From: Ornithodoros turicata
Lineage: Eukaryota; Arthropoda; Arachnida; Ixodida; Argasidae
Direction: 5' to 3'
NCBI RefSeq assembly: GCF_037126465.1
Contig: NC_088210.1
Coordinates: forward strand, 14,220,011-14,284,010
Length of the DNA stretch: 64,000 nt
Positions within the stretch are counted from its first letter, which is position 1, and every line of letters starts with the position of its first letter. Under the pieces are notes generated by a model. The model did not search any database, was not told where the DNA came from, and worked only from the letters and a program-made list of their open reading frames with translations. The translations under genes were made by a program, and so were the position numbers. Shown here in pieces: positions 45,139-56,429 of this stretch.

Positions 45139-45521
45139 CACTCTTAAAAATGAACTTCACCGCATAGCACGCTGCTAGCCAACCATCATCTCGAATGATA
45201 TCGTTATCTGCTCTGATTTGTTGAAAACGGGAGGCGTACGCCTTTTTTTGTGACAACCATCATCTCGAATGATATCGTTATCTGCTCTGATTTGCTGAAA
45301 ACGGGAGGCGTACGCCTTTTTTGTGACAAAGTGTCACAAAAAAGGCGTACGCCTCCCGTTCTCAACAAATCAGAGCAGATAACGATATCATTCGAGATGA
45401 TGGTTGTCACAAAAAAAGGCGTACGCCTCCCGTTTTCAACAAATCAGAGCAGATAACGATATCATTCGAGATGACGGTTGGCTAAGAGCGTGCTATGCGG
45501 TGAAGTTCATTTTTAAGAGTG
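45139..45521. mobile_element. Family F MITE with symmetrically duplicated arms
   Basis: 383 bp, TA on both sides. Each arm holds two tandem copies of the roughly 70-bp inner block (ATCATCTCGAATGATATCG to GGCGTACGCC), so four blocks pair as a longer perfect hairpin with a minimal loop (GTGACAAAGTGTCAC). All other copies have one block per arm. Confidence 0.95.
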
Positions 45522-46214
45522 TAGGTTTGTCTTTCCATGAGAGTAAAATCCCGAGACTATACAGGGACGACGTAAACTGACACACACAAAGTTTGGAAAC
45601 GTTTTCTCTGTGTATATAGGTGTGTCACTCACCAGCGCACTTGATTTTTTAGCAATTATTTCATTGTATTCTCATAGTCAGCATATTGCACAGAGGGACC
45701 CCGTAGCATTGTCAGTATATGAGTACAGCCGCCTGTTTCGTCCATATATTATGTTATATTATTATGTTATTATTCAGTTATGGAAAAGTTAGAACGCGGC
45801 GGAAATACGACAGCTGATTCCGAACCGAAACATCAGAAATTGATGTTCTGAGGCTGGAACTCATAGAAAGGACAAATACGTACTTAAGCCTCAAAGTGCC
45901 CAAGAAATTGGTTCGCGCACGGCATATGGTTGACTCTGCCTGAAAACGCTTCGAAGTCGACGTTGCCGAATGGTTGTTTGTACTGTGTCTACGGCAGCGT
46001 CTTGGACACTTCACGCGTGGAGGCCATAACCAGAAGTTCCAGGAAAGAGCCACTGTTCGTGTGATTGTTTCATGCTCGACGCGTGAACAACGAAACATAT
46101 TGCCGTTTCTTTTATACGCCCCTTTATTATTGTTCACTCATCTCATCTGTACAGGGAATACTAGAAGGAAAAACATCACCGCACATGCACCAAGCAGCAC
46201 CACCGCCACCTGAG

Positions 46215-46611
46215 TAGGGTTGCCACCTTTCGTAGTGAAAAATACCGGCTGAGGGAGAGGAGGTGGAATAGAGGGAAAGGAGGAAATGTTCGCGGGAAAG
46301 GGAAAGTGGGTGAGGGGTGGAGAGTATACAGAGAGAGAGAAAGAAGGAACCAGCGTACACGCTCAAGACAACAACGATAATAATAATGAATAACTAAGAA
46401 AACGACTGGTGACTACGGAGTTGGGTCTGTGCTCCAGGTTTATTCAAGCTGTAGTGGAACGTTGAAAGGAAAACCCTGTAAAAGCCCCTATGAAGGGTGT
46501 TGAGCCACAAATACCGGCACAAGGCTGCCGGTATCATCTTCCTACTGGCAACCGGCAGAGCAGGCAAATAACCGACCGTGCCGGTATAATACCGGCCTGG
46601 TGGCAACCCTA
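46215..46611. mobile_element. hAT-like MITE (TAGGGTTGCCACC ends)
   Basis: TAGGGTTGCCACC and GGTGGCAACCCTA are perfect inverted ends. The flanks CACCTGAG (46207-46214) and CACCCGAG (46612-46619) match at 7 of 8 bases. Sub-terminal ACCGGC motifs repeat near both ends. Confidence 0.85.
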
Positions 46612-47280
46612 CACCCGAGATATCAAGTACAAAAAGACCTTTCCGATAGAGGTTCACCTACCTAGAATTTAGTGACTCTAGTTGTGGTTACCCCAGTACG
46701 CTTACACACAGGAAGTAGTAAACAGATGAGCGAGTTAACATGATGGAGTTCAACATGTAGATCAAAAGCTTCAGCCAAGTGAGTGTAAAATTCTCCTGGA
46801 CATCGGCTGCACTGTCGGCTTCTCATGTAAAAAGTAGAAAAGTGTGTACGCAAATGCGAGAAAACGATATAGAAAAATTATGTCTGGTAAAAGTTTAAGT
46901 GTTCTATTTTATTTCATTGGAACGGATGCCGATATTTGTTCTCTGCAATTACTATACTTCAGTATTACAAAAGCGTAGTGCAATTCTAAGTATTATAATG
47001 GTAAACGGCAGTAACACCGACGATGAGTTCGTTCAGGCCTTCATGTTTTAGGAAATATCCAGCTCTTTAGTAAAAAAAAAAAAAAAAGAAAGAAGAAGAA
47101 GAAGAAGAAAGAAAAAACGTCACCTGCATACCGCCGACAGCCCGAATAGCGGTACCAATCGGGGACATTTTTTCCCGGGGACTTTTTTTCCTGCACCCCT
47201 CTTTACCATAGCGTTGGACCACGGAGAACTGCGTTGGAAACATTTTGGAAAATATAATGATTGTCAAAGTATGTCATTAC

Positions 47281-48431
47281 TAGGGCCCGGATTTTTAGGC
47301 ATTTGCCTATGAATGCCTAGAAACGCCTAAATACCGTATTTTCACGCGTATTAGCCGCGGCTTATGCGCGATTTTTTTTTCTCACGGGCGCCCTGCGGCT
47401 TATCCACCGGTGCGGCTTATCTGATGACTATTTTTTCCTGGTATTTTCCCCATACGCCGATTTTAACGAAAGGGCCGACAGTGTCTCTGGAACAACACTG
47501 CCCTGCCGGTGCATGAACAGTGCGTAACAGGGACGGGTCCACATTGGAGTAGATTGATCTTCCTGGTGCATTCCCCCAAGCAGCTTTAAGGAAAGTGGTG
47601 ACAGTGATTCACGTCTTCTGGAAGACCACTGACCCATCAGTCCACGAAAAACACCCGACAAGGGCACAATCCGATCTTGGTAGAACTCCAGAACTGACCT
47701 CCTCTGTTGTACACTGTGCCGATCCCGGAGTATGGACCACAGGGTTTATGGCCTTCTCTATGGTCTCCTTTGTCGCACAAATCAGTCGTCTCGTATTGCC
47801 CGCGGCTTATCTGCGGGTGCGGCTTATCTGCCAGAAAATTTTCAAAACGTCCCAAAAAACGCGTCCTGCGGCTTATCTGCGGTGCGGCTTATACGCGTGA
47901 AATTACGGTACAACATTTTCGGGGTTGCCTGCCGTTTTATCGACGCTATTGCATTGTAGCTTTTTTAAACATTTTTAGACGCCATAAGAGCCTTTTTTTT
48001 AGAGATGTAAGTGCGAGTGCAGCTTTCAGGCTCGTGTTGAATGCTGCACTTTGCTTTTCGTTACAATTTGTTTCGTTTGCATGTTGCGTGTTTGTTCCTT
48101 TTTTTTTTTTTTTGCGTACATTTGATCCAAAGATTTGGCCTCTCTGGGCCTTTCAAGATCTTCGAGAGCGGAAAAGTAAAAGTATTATTCAATATAGCGT
48201 GCTTCCCTGCGGCCTCAGCGTTCATGTACCAGACGTCAAGGCTGATATGGTACTGAAGCCTATAAACGAGCAAGTTTTCCTTGGTGGAACATTCTGAAAC
48301 ACCAAGAAAGCCAAAGAGCGTACCAGATGAACGTGCCTATTTTTGCTTTTTATTGCCGATTTTGGCCTTTTTTTGATGCCTAAATGCCTGCCTATTTCCG
48401 TCGTTTTTAGTGCCTAAATTTCGGGGCCCTA
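47281..48431. mobile_element. hAT element with 8-bp duplication GTCATTAC, carrying a nested insert
   Basis: GTCATTAC lies at 47273-47280 and 48432-48439. Ends are TAGGGCCCGGATTTTTAGGC and TTCGGGGCCCTA. Sub-terminal TGCCTAAA/AATGCCT motifs repeat. Contains the TA-type element 47332-47910. Without it the element is about 570 bp, so it is non-autonomous. Confidence 0.92.
47332..47910. mobile_element. TA-type element (ATAAGCCGC family) nested in the hAT
   Basis: Ends TACCGTATTTTCACGCGT and ACGCGTGAAATTACGGTA, with repeated GCGGCTTAT near both ends. The TA-bounded ends suggest pogo/Tc1-like insertion. The interior matches 17216-18135 in opposite orientation. No transposase is seen. Confidence 0.85.
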
Positions 48432-48439
48432 GTCATTAC

Positions 48440-49120
48440 GCAATGAAAGTAATGCCATTGGTAATGCATAACGAAGTATGGTCGTTACTTGAGTACTCCC
48501 TGATCTTGCATGATGTGCACCGACCCCGTCACATTGTTCGTTTCCGATTTAGGTCAGTTCCGCCCAAGCCTGACTGTCCTTTCCCAGCTTGCTCGGAAGG
48601 GGTTGACCTCCTCCCTCGTTCGTTTTGCTTGTTTCTTTGTCACGAGGTTGAGAAGAAGTTAGCCAAGAGCGGACTGGCTTACGCAGAAAATCTGCTCAAA
48701 TAGCTGTGTTCAGTGCACTGGGATATTCGATTCGGCAGAATGGACTGTGACCGCTAGATATGCAAGAGCGAAACCGTGGCCCACAAAAGCGTACGTGGTC
48801 TTTTCTTGCGCGAATCTGTTCGCGGTCTTCCTGCCAATTGTTACTTATGCAAGTGCGTGACGCTCTGGCTCATCCTCTGTTTGCCCAGCCGGGATTTTTT
48901 CTTCTCGAGCCAACTTCAGAGAGCAGCTGCCGAGACATTTTTCACTTCACGCTCTTCACATTTAAGACCGATGTTGCGAAAGACGGCTAAAAATGTGAGT
49001 GCCTTTCATGTCATTACCTTTGGTCGAACTATAATCATATATAGCTGATTTGTGTGCTACGATGTGGTTCCTCGCCTGCACTAAAAAAAAAAAAAAAAGA
49101 AAGAAAAAGAAAGAAAGAAA
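48440..49120. other. Stretch without a recognised gene
   Basis: About 680 bp. Plus-strand frames of 76-97 codons exist but show no family motif or splice context. Nothing else is evident. Confidence 0.4.
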
Positions 49121-49125
49121 CATAA

Positions 49126-49343
49126 TTTCACCGCATAGCACGCTGGGGGCCAAGCATTATTGACACGAATGATGCGTCCTTAGAAATGAACTTCACCGCA
49201 TAGCACGCTCCTAGCCAACCATCATCCCGAATGATATCGTTATCGGCCCTGATTTGTTGAAAACGGGAGGCGTACGCCTTTTCTGTGACAATTATGAACA
49301 GCATAAGTGTCACAAAAAGGCGTACGCCTCCCGTTTTTAGCAA
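49126..49343. mobile_element. Two abutting family F pieces
   Basis: 49126-49166 is a left-end fragment (TTCACCGCATAGCACGCTGG). 49169-49343 is a second copy, complete on the left arm and core but cut off before the right outer arm. Confidence 0.8.
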
Positions 49344-49346
49344 CTG

Positions 49347-49595
49347 CACTCTTAAAAATGAACTTCACCTCATTGAACGCTCCTAGCCAACCGTCATCTC
49401 GAATGATATCGTTATCTGACCTGATTTGTTGAAAACGGGAGGCGTACGCCTTTTCTGTGACAATTATGAACAGCATAAGTGTCACAAAAAAGGCGTACGC
49501 CTCCCGTTTCCATCAAATCAGGGCAGATAACGATATCATTCGAGATGACGGTTGGCTAAGAGCGTGCTATGCGGTGAAGTTCATTTTTAAGAGTG
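49347..49595. mobile_element. Family F MITE, full-length, TG target
   Basis: 249 bp, subfamily A, flanked by TG on both sides (49345-49346 and 49596-49597). A 22-bp core fragment follows at 49600-49621. Confidence 0.95.
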
Positions 49596-49634
49596 TGAAT
49601 GCAGATAACGATATCATTCGATGGCCCGGCTATA

Positions 49635-49883
49635 CACTCTTAAAAATGAACTTCACCGCATAGCACGCTCCTAGCCAACCATTATCTCGAATGATATCGT
49701 TATCTGCCCTGATTTGTTGAAAACGGGAGGCGTACGCCTTTTCTGTGACACTTATGCTGTTCATAATTGTCACAGAAAAGGCGTACGCCTCCCGTTTTCA
49801 ACAAATCAGGGCAGATAACGATATCATTCGAGATAATGGTTGGCTAGGAGCTTGCTAAGCGGTGAAGTTCATTTTTAAGAGTG
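49635..49883. mobile_element. Family F MITE, full-length
   Basis: 249 bp with near-perfect arms. It sits in a palindromic site (GCTATA before, TATAGC after), so the duplication may be read as TA or TATA. Confidence 0.95.
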
Positions 49884-49889
49884 TATAGC

Positions 49890-52050
49890 TGGGCCATACG
49901 CCCAGCTGTAGCTGAACGTATGGCCTGCGATTCATGGTCAGGTTTCCTTCTTCTTTCTTTTTTTTCCTCTCTACTAGATCTGGAGTGGCTTGTCCCGTGG
50001 TTAGCGGACTCACACTTCCGTTTGTTTTCTCCTACAACCACCATCATCATCATCACAAGCTTGCTCACGCGAGCCAAAGCGTCGTGGGGTAGAAACTAAT
50101 GTATTTTTCTGTGTATAACGCGCATACGTGTCGTACATCCCAAAAAGTGTCCGAAAGACGCCCTGCGCGCTGTTCGTCGTAGCTTTTCCGGGGAGAGTAA
50201 GACTCATATATCGACCGCAGGGACACCAGGCAACCGATGAGACTCTGTTTGAATCACCCGGAGCCTCAGCCCACAAAACCGATTATTCGTCATCTCGACT
50301 CAACATCGAGTTGAGTTTGAGTTCTTCTTCTTTCTTTCTTTCTTTTTTTTTCAGAAACAGTGGCAGAACATAGGACACAATGCTATTCTAGCTTGTGATA
50401 TTCCTGACACACTTTTTTTTTTTGTGCGTGTGTGTACCCACTGTTGACTACAAATATTTCTTAATTCTGCCGCGGCCACAAAGCCACTATCGGCCCAGAG
50501 GGGACCTCAGGGCGGGTGTAGGAAAAAACTTCCCCGGAAAAAAATGTCCCCGAAAAAAATGTCAACGTTCCCAGCCCCCTGAGGTAGGATTATAGCGCAA
50601 AACAATGCACGGACTTTGATTTGATCACACCAAAGAAAGTAAATTCAACTACATACCTACAACTTCGGCTGGAATAGTGTAAGCTACAAGAGTGAATAAA
50701 GGATATTATTCTCAATAGGCTCGAAAAAACGGAGAGGCGAGTAGAAGTTAAATGCCGCCCATTATATTTCTTTATGTTTTTTCTGCTGTTCTATATTTAT
50801 TCACGTACTTCTTGATCCAGTGCTGGGCATGTATTACAATACTTTGTATTATAATAGTATTACAGTAATACATTTTGTATTTGTATTACGTATTATAATA
50901 CGCAAAAATGCCTATCACAAATATTATAATACTCCAGTAATACTTCCCGGATTTTCCCCTATGCGCTATCAGAACGGTGATAATCCGGTCAGGCGGATCA
51001 GCACACCCCACGTTTTAGGTCATCCGCTCTGTGAACACCAACTCCTCTGGGGATTAGTCAGCGTATCCTCTCTGGTCACAAAATACCCGGGAAAGAAAGG
51101 AACAATCAGAAATGTTTCTTGCCCTGTGTGAGGCTGTGTCCAAGGCTAATGTACGCACCAGGGCAGACTTCTACTTGTGGTACGCGGGCGGGAAATTTTT
51201 GTCTCCCCCCCCCCCCCACACACACACTGGGAGGGGGAGTCAGCTCAGGAGGCGCCTTGTGACATATTCAATATGCCAATATCCAGGGGGGGGGGGGGGG
51301 GGAGACCTTTACCTGACAACGGGAAAAGCTCTCTTCACGCGATGAAGGGTACGGTCATTGATACCGTTACCTTGACAGACACCAATATAGAAGGAACGGG
51401 ATTCATTGGTTATACGTCGTTCGTGACTGCTTATGCTGACGGTGTCGTCTGCAAAGTGTCGTCTGCTATAAGTGGGCAATACGCCACTCCCGATATTCCG
51501 GCACCGTGTGAATGCTCCACACGTGAGCAGTGTTTTCGCTTTTTCTTCAACAAAAACCTTCTGTAAGGAAGATCACTCATGTGAATACACGGTTTCCCTC
51601 TCCTTCTTCTTATCAAGAAGGCCCACAATACGGAGTTGGCTCTCAATGGTCTCCTCAAACGATTTGTCCAATCATCACTAGAGATCGTTTGAGGGGACAA
51701 ATTCGGGGCCTCTCCGCGTTGTCGTGCCTCTTCAGAAAGAGAGGGAGAAGGAAGGCGTACGTCCAACGTCGCTGTTTCTTTCGCTCATACATCAGGAACG
51801 TCGCAACCGATGAATTTCGTTTTCCTTCTAAATTGTTGTCTGCCAAGGTAAAGGTAACGGTATATTTCATTCTGCGATGAGAAATTTTTGCACTGTAGTG
51901 CACCTTTAGTACCCCTCCAGAGCGAAGCACTGCAGTTGATTGTTTACAGGTGACGTACGCCGACGGTTGCATGAACACTCAAGAGCACCTTGAGAAACAA
52001 AGACCGAACTACAACTGTCTCAACGGTTTCAGAATAACAACTGTCAGCTG
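49890..52050. other. Stretch without a recognised gene
   Basis: Contains pyrimidine microsatellites (about 50320-50350), poly-C and poly-G runs (51206, 51286), a hAT-like left end at 50818 and a TAGCAGACGAC repeat on the minus strand (about 51445-51540). No exon is supported. Confidence 0.4.
50818..50945 (+). mobile_element. hAT-like left end (CAGTGCTGGGCA)
   Basis: CAGTGCTGGGCATGTATTAC followed by many imperfect GTATTAC/GTAATAC motifs is the usual look of a hAT MITE end. No matching right end was found. Confidence 0.45.
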
Positions 52051-52143
52051 TCAATACATGAGAGAGCATGAGAGAACTAATGTTCGGAGGCTGGAACAAC
52101 ATAGAAGGGACCGGCAATCCAGAAGATGTGGGTTCGACTCCTA

Positions 52144-52392
52144 CACTCTTAAAAATGAACTTCACCGCATAGCACGCTCCTAGCCAACCATTATCTCGAA
52201 TGATATCGTTATCTGCCGTGATTTGTTGAAAACGCGGGGCGTACGCTATTTCTGTGACACTTATGCTGTTCATAATTATCACAGAAAAGGCGTACGCCCC
52301 CTCTTTTCAACAAATCAGGGCAGATAACGATATCATTCGAGATAATGGTTGGCTAGGAGCGTGCTATGCGGTGAAGTTCATTTTTAAGAGTG
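52144..52392. mobile_element. Family F MITE, full-length, inserted in a tRNA-like SINE
   Basis: 249 bp with TA on both sides. It splits a segment with a B-box-like GGGTTCGACTCC (52129-52140) whose continuation CAGCTGGCTAACC resumes after the element. Confidence 0.92.
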
Positions 52393-52630
52393 TACAGCTG
52401 GCTAACCTTTTCAGTGACTTTCATCTTTCATCTTTCTTTCATTGTCAATACATGTTTCGTTTTGCTAATTGCTATACCCATACATCGGGCATAGAGTGGG
52501 TGATAAAGAAATCTTTACACCAAGAAACTGGAGCAATCATTAAAAGGATGCTCGGTTAGAAAGCACACAATTCTACGAGCGATAACACAGCCGTATGATC
52601 GCAGAATTATTTGTAAATAATGCTGCTCCG

Positions 52631-52885
52631 CACTCTTAAAACAGGACTTCAACGCTCAGCACGCTCCTGGCCAACCATTGCCACGAATGATAGGGTTATC
52701 GAGAGCTATAGGAGGTTATAAGAGAGAGGGGGGCGTGTGCTTTTTTGTGGCAATTATCATATATCCAAATTTCCACAAAAAGGCGTACGCCCCAATGTCT
52801 CTTCGAATCAGAAGCGATAAACCTGTCATTCGTGGTAATGGTTTGCGCACTGCGTGCCATACGGTGAAGTTATGTTTTCAGATCG
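52631..52885. mobile_element. Family F MITE, subfamily B
   Basis: Left end CACTCTTAAAACAGGAC, inner arms of the TCTTCGAATCAGAAGCG type, loop CATATATCCAAATT; right end mutated. Confidence 0.85.
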
Positions 52886-52924
52886 TAATAGCAACAGACT
52901 CGTATAAGCAATTATGCACTGCAT

Positions 52925-53395
52925 AAGAAAAAGGTGCACGCCTCCCGCTTTCAACAAATCAGGGGCGAGAACGATGTCATTCGGGATGGTGGTTGGCTAG
53001 GAGCGTGCTATGAGGTGGGGGTTCGTTTTTGAGAGTGTATCGTTCTCGTTCGTTGTCGTTCTCGACATCGTTCTCTCCCCTGATTTTTTGAAAACGAGAG
53101 GCATACACCTTTTTGTGACTCTTATAAAGTTACGATAATTGTCACAAAAGGGCCCCGCACTTTCGACAAGTCAGAAGTGATAAATAACGCGATATCATTC
53201 TGCGCAATTGTTCACTTTCACTTCACTGAAAACGGGAGGCGTACGCCTTTTTTTGTGACAATTATGAACAGCATAAGTGTCACAAAAAAGGCATACGCCT
53301 CCCGTTTTCAACAAATCAGAGCGGACAACGATACCATTCCAGATGATGGTTGGCTAGGAGCGTGCTATGCGGTGAAGTTCATTTCTAAGAGTGTG
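52925..53395. mobile_element. Three partial family F copies in tandem
   Basis: 52925-53037 is a right arm only. 53060-53205 is a strongly diverged hairpin. 53225-53395 has both cores and the right end but no left outer arm. Each has its own loop, so these are separate insertions or deletion products. Confidence 0.8.
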
Positions 53396-53639
53396 TGGTG
53401 AAGTTCTGTCTAAGGAGACTGTCCACTGTCCGGTTATTTTGAGTCGAGCTCTACAAAGGATGTGGGAAATTAGAGAGAAGCACGCGTTTCCACCAAAGTC
53501 CGGCGCTCTAAATTATCTCAGACGTTATCAGTTTATCAGTCAGCCAAGAAGTTAATCACAGTATATCCCTTCTAAAAATTTCCTGTCTGGAGGACACAGT
53601 GCCCATCTGGTCCTATTTTAAGTAACCTCTCCTCCCACA

Positions 53640-53940
53640 CACGAGTGCCTTCTCATTGGCAGTGACGTCATCTCTGGCTCTCGACCAACAAGCTCGATCG
53701 TCTGTCAAGTGCCTGCGAAGGTCCACAGTGTCTCCGTGTCCCACTCAGCTGTGGTGGCTAAAGCTCCGCACTGCAATCGATTTCTTTAGCAGTCTTTTCA
53801 TTCCTTCTCACTCTCTATTGCGTAGACAACCGAAGCGACCTCTGAATCTGGGATCGATATCGAAAATGGCGCTAAAGGATCGGCTCTACGTTGCGTGTGC
53901 TCCCACTTTCTGCTCTTGACGAAGATTTCTCCACGTGAGT
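53640..53940 (+). promoter_or_regulatory. Possible orphan promoter and first exon
   Basis: Within 300 bp there are an ATTGG (inverted CCAAT), a perfect CRE-type TGACGTCA at 53664-53671, a short ORF ATG at 53866 (17 codons) and a donor-like CAC|GTGAGT at 53935. This fits a 5' UTR exon of a plus-strand gene; the SLC35G1 ORF, with a probable upstream acceptor at 59531, is the nearest candidate. No direct evidence links them. Confidence 0.25.
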
Positions 53941-54429
53941 AATCCATGTTTCTCAAAACAAAATTAATCGGGTCACTGGGTGTGCTGCGTCCAAAGGTGC
54001 ACGAAACATGGTGAGCGGTTTGCGCGTTAGCGCGGTTGTTGCCATGATGTGGTATTCCGGCCCGACACGTCTCATGGCAACCGGCGTCTCAAAACACAAA
54101 TGCAGAATCTTTGCGAAGCCGTTGCTATAGAGAGCGGAGATAACTTTGAGTTGGCCTTCTGTGGACATCGCCTTGACTGTAAGAAGCGTTCACAGCGAAA
54201 GAAAATGACATTGTGGCGATAAACAGCGCAGATTACTGATGACTTGGCTCCAGAACCTTGAAAAGTAGTTTGTTTTCTCCGATAAAAAAATATTTGTAAC
54301 AGAGGAAATTGCAGAGAAAAAGCATGCTAGCTCAGTCAGCCCGAATGGGCGTGTATGGAATATTGAGTATCAGTATTCTTCCGTTGCGTCAAAAATTTTA
54401 TTGATGTATCGATAATTGTGACCCTCTAG

Positions 54430-54671
54430 AACTCTAGAACTTCACCGCATAGCACGCTCTGCGCCAACCATTGCCACGAATGATAGGGTTATCGCTTCTG
54501 ATTCGAGGAGAGAGGGAGGCGTACGCCTTTTTGTGTCAATTATCATATATCCAAATTGACACAAAAAGGCGTATGCCTCCCTTTCTCTTCGAATCAGAAG
54601 CGATAACCCTATCATTCGTGGCAATGGTTGGCGCAGAGCGTGCTATGCGGTGAAGTTCAGTTTTTAGAGTG
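54430..54671. mobile_element. Family F MITE, subfamily B, full-length
   Basis: The best subfamily B copy. Both arms read GATAGGGTTATCGCTTCTGA to GGCGTACGCC and back, loop TCATATATCCAAATTG. The left terminus is slightly altered. Confidence 0.92.
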
Positions 54672-54679
54672 TAGAATGT

Positions 54680-55900
54680 TTGAACGTAAAAAAATGCGAT
54701 TATATACATATAGGCTGTCATGGCCGGCGATGCCACGTCTCGAGATTGGAATGAGTTTTAGAAAACCTCATAATTTCAAAACTAATCAAGAATGCTGCTT
54801 AGACAGATAGACGCCAGAAACAGCAGCAATTTTCGCGATCGCCACGTTGGATCGCCCTGCTGGATCCCCCCCCCCCCCCCATATATATTTTTTTCTAATC
54901 GGATTTGCACGATTTGCGTGGGTCGGCTCGTGGTAGGTGGAGGCTCGAAGCGAGGCTCGAAGGGGGCTTCTCACCGAACATCACTGTCGAAGAACACATG
55001 ACACGCATTGAAACAAAACTAAAATATTACTCTGTGTGCGTATGCGAAACAATGAAAGATGACAATCGTCATTTGTACTAAACGTGTATACAACTTGTAT
55101 TTGTATTTGTATGAGAGCCATACAGAAACGAATTGAAACGAGCTTCACGGAGCAAACTCCTTATCAGACGCACTTAGATTGTACAAATTAAAAGTCACTC
55201 GTTCGTTTCCAATAACTGCGCCGCTAATATTATACGCCACTTAACATGACAACTAAAGTGGCAACATAACATGGATGATACGGTTGGTGGGCATTTGACC
55301 GCCTTGATTTTTCTTTTATTTTTTATTTGGGGGGGGGGGGGGGGGGCAAATGTCCGGCGGGTTGAGAGCGCGCAATTTTCACAGGTGATATTGGAGCTCA
55401 GGGGAGTGGGGGAGGCGGGGCGTGGCCCCCCTTGCCCTCCTTCTCTCTGACATCGTGTATTACGCGACTTCAGAAAATTCCAGAGAGCTTAGCGCCGCTT
55501 TGAACTATGGGAATTTGCTGATGTCAAAGGAGGAGAAGGTCTCCAAGCTGTTTCGGTTCCTTCTCTCCCCGAACGATTGATCGCGAGGGGTCAAGGTCAG
55601 CGAAAACGAAACGACAGGTGCATCCCAGTAATCTCCCATGATGTCATGCGTGCGAAAGGAGCACTGAGACTTTCTGAACTCGTCCATTGGTATAGGCAGG
55701 CAGATTACGTCTTCAGGAGATACAGAAGACGTGCCTGGTTGCATCAGGGGAGAGGAGGATAATCGCTTGTTATCACCGAATGATTATACTCTTATTATTA
55801 TTCAGTGACGCTATCAAAACATCACAATCGAAATACCAAGATGAAAAATCAAAATCAAGAACGTATAAGCGAGCCGCGCTGAATGCTAACCACTGCACAG
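54680..55900. other. Stretch without a recognised gene
   Basis: Contains a poly-C run at 54868 and a poly-G run at 55330. A minus-strand 79-codon frame (55744-55505) lacks recognisable family motifs. No exon is supported. Confidence 0.35.
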
Positions 55901-55984
55901 GATCCTGATGCTGATCTGTGGGAAGCGCGTGGCGTACGCCCCTTTTTTGTGGCGATTTCGATGGTGGCATATTCCACGCCGAGA

Positions 55985-56135
55985 CTGGGAGGTGGCCCGG
56001 ATTCGTATATCCGGGCGTCGGCTGTGCTGTCTGAGTGTTTTCCCTGGGTTTCAATCAGACACAATGTCGGCACAGTTTCCCGTGAAGTCGGCCCAGGACG
56101 CACGATCCCTCCCCCACCCCCCTTCCGATAGTAGT
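55985..56135 (+). mobile_element. SINE copy 3 (partial)
   Basis: GCTGTGCTGTCTGAG, TTTTCCCTGGGTTT and GAAGTCGGCCCAGGACGCA match the SINE at 40160. The head is diverged and the tail is missing. A GGCGTACGCC scrap of family F lies just before it (55929-55938). Confidence 0.65.
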
Positions 56136-56429
56136 GACGTTGCCCGCCTGAGCATGGTCGACTACGGCAAGAAGTTCCGCCACGCACCACGTTCAACTCT
56201 ACCAAATTGGTGGCGCTGTCGAACCCTATGACGTCATTTGTTTACAAACAGGGAGAGGTCTATTGTGCTAAGTAAACTTTCCGGGGTATTTATTACGAAA
56301 TATTAAATAACCACACCAGCTGATCACGAGAGTCATATGTTCCTGTTCACAAACGTATTAGCTGCTGGAAGGAAGTATATCTGATAACTGACTTCGCTGC
56401 GGAAGAGAACGCGTTGTGAAGGTGCGTCG

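Noticed and set aside
43178..54653. Many short frames encoding near-identical peptides (for example RFQQIRADNDIIRD and GACYAVKF) on both strands
   Set aside because: They are translations of family F hairpin arms. Because the arms are inverted copies, the same peptide appears on both strands. No conserved gene is involved.
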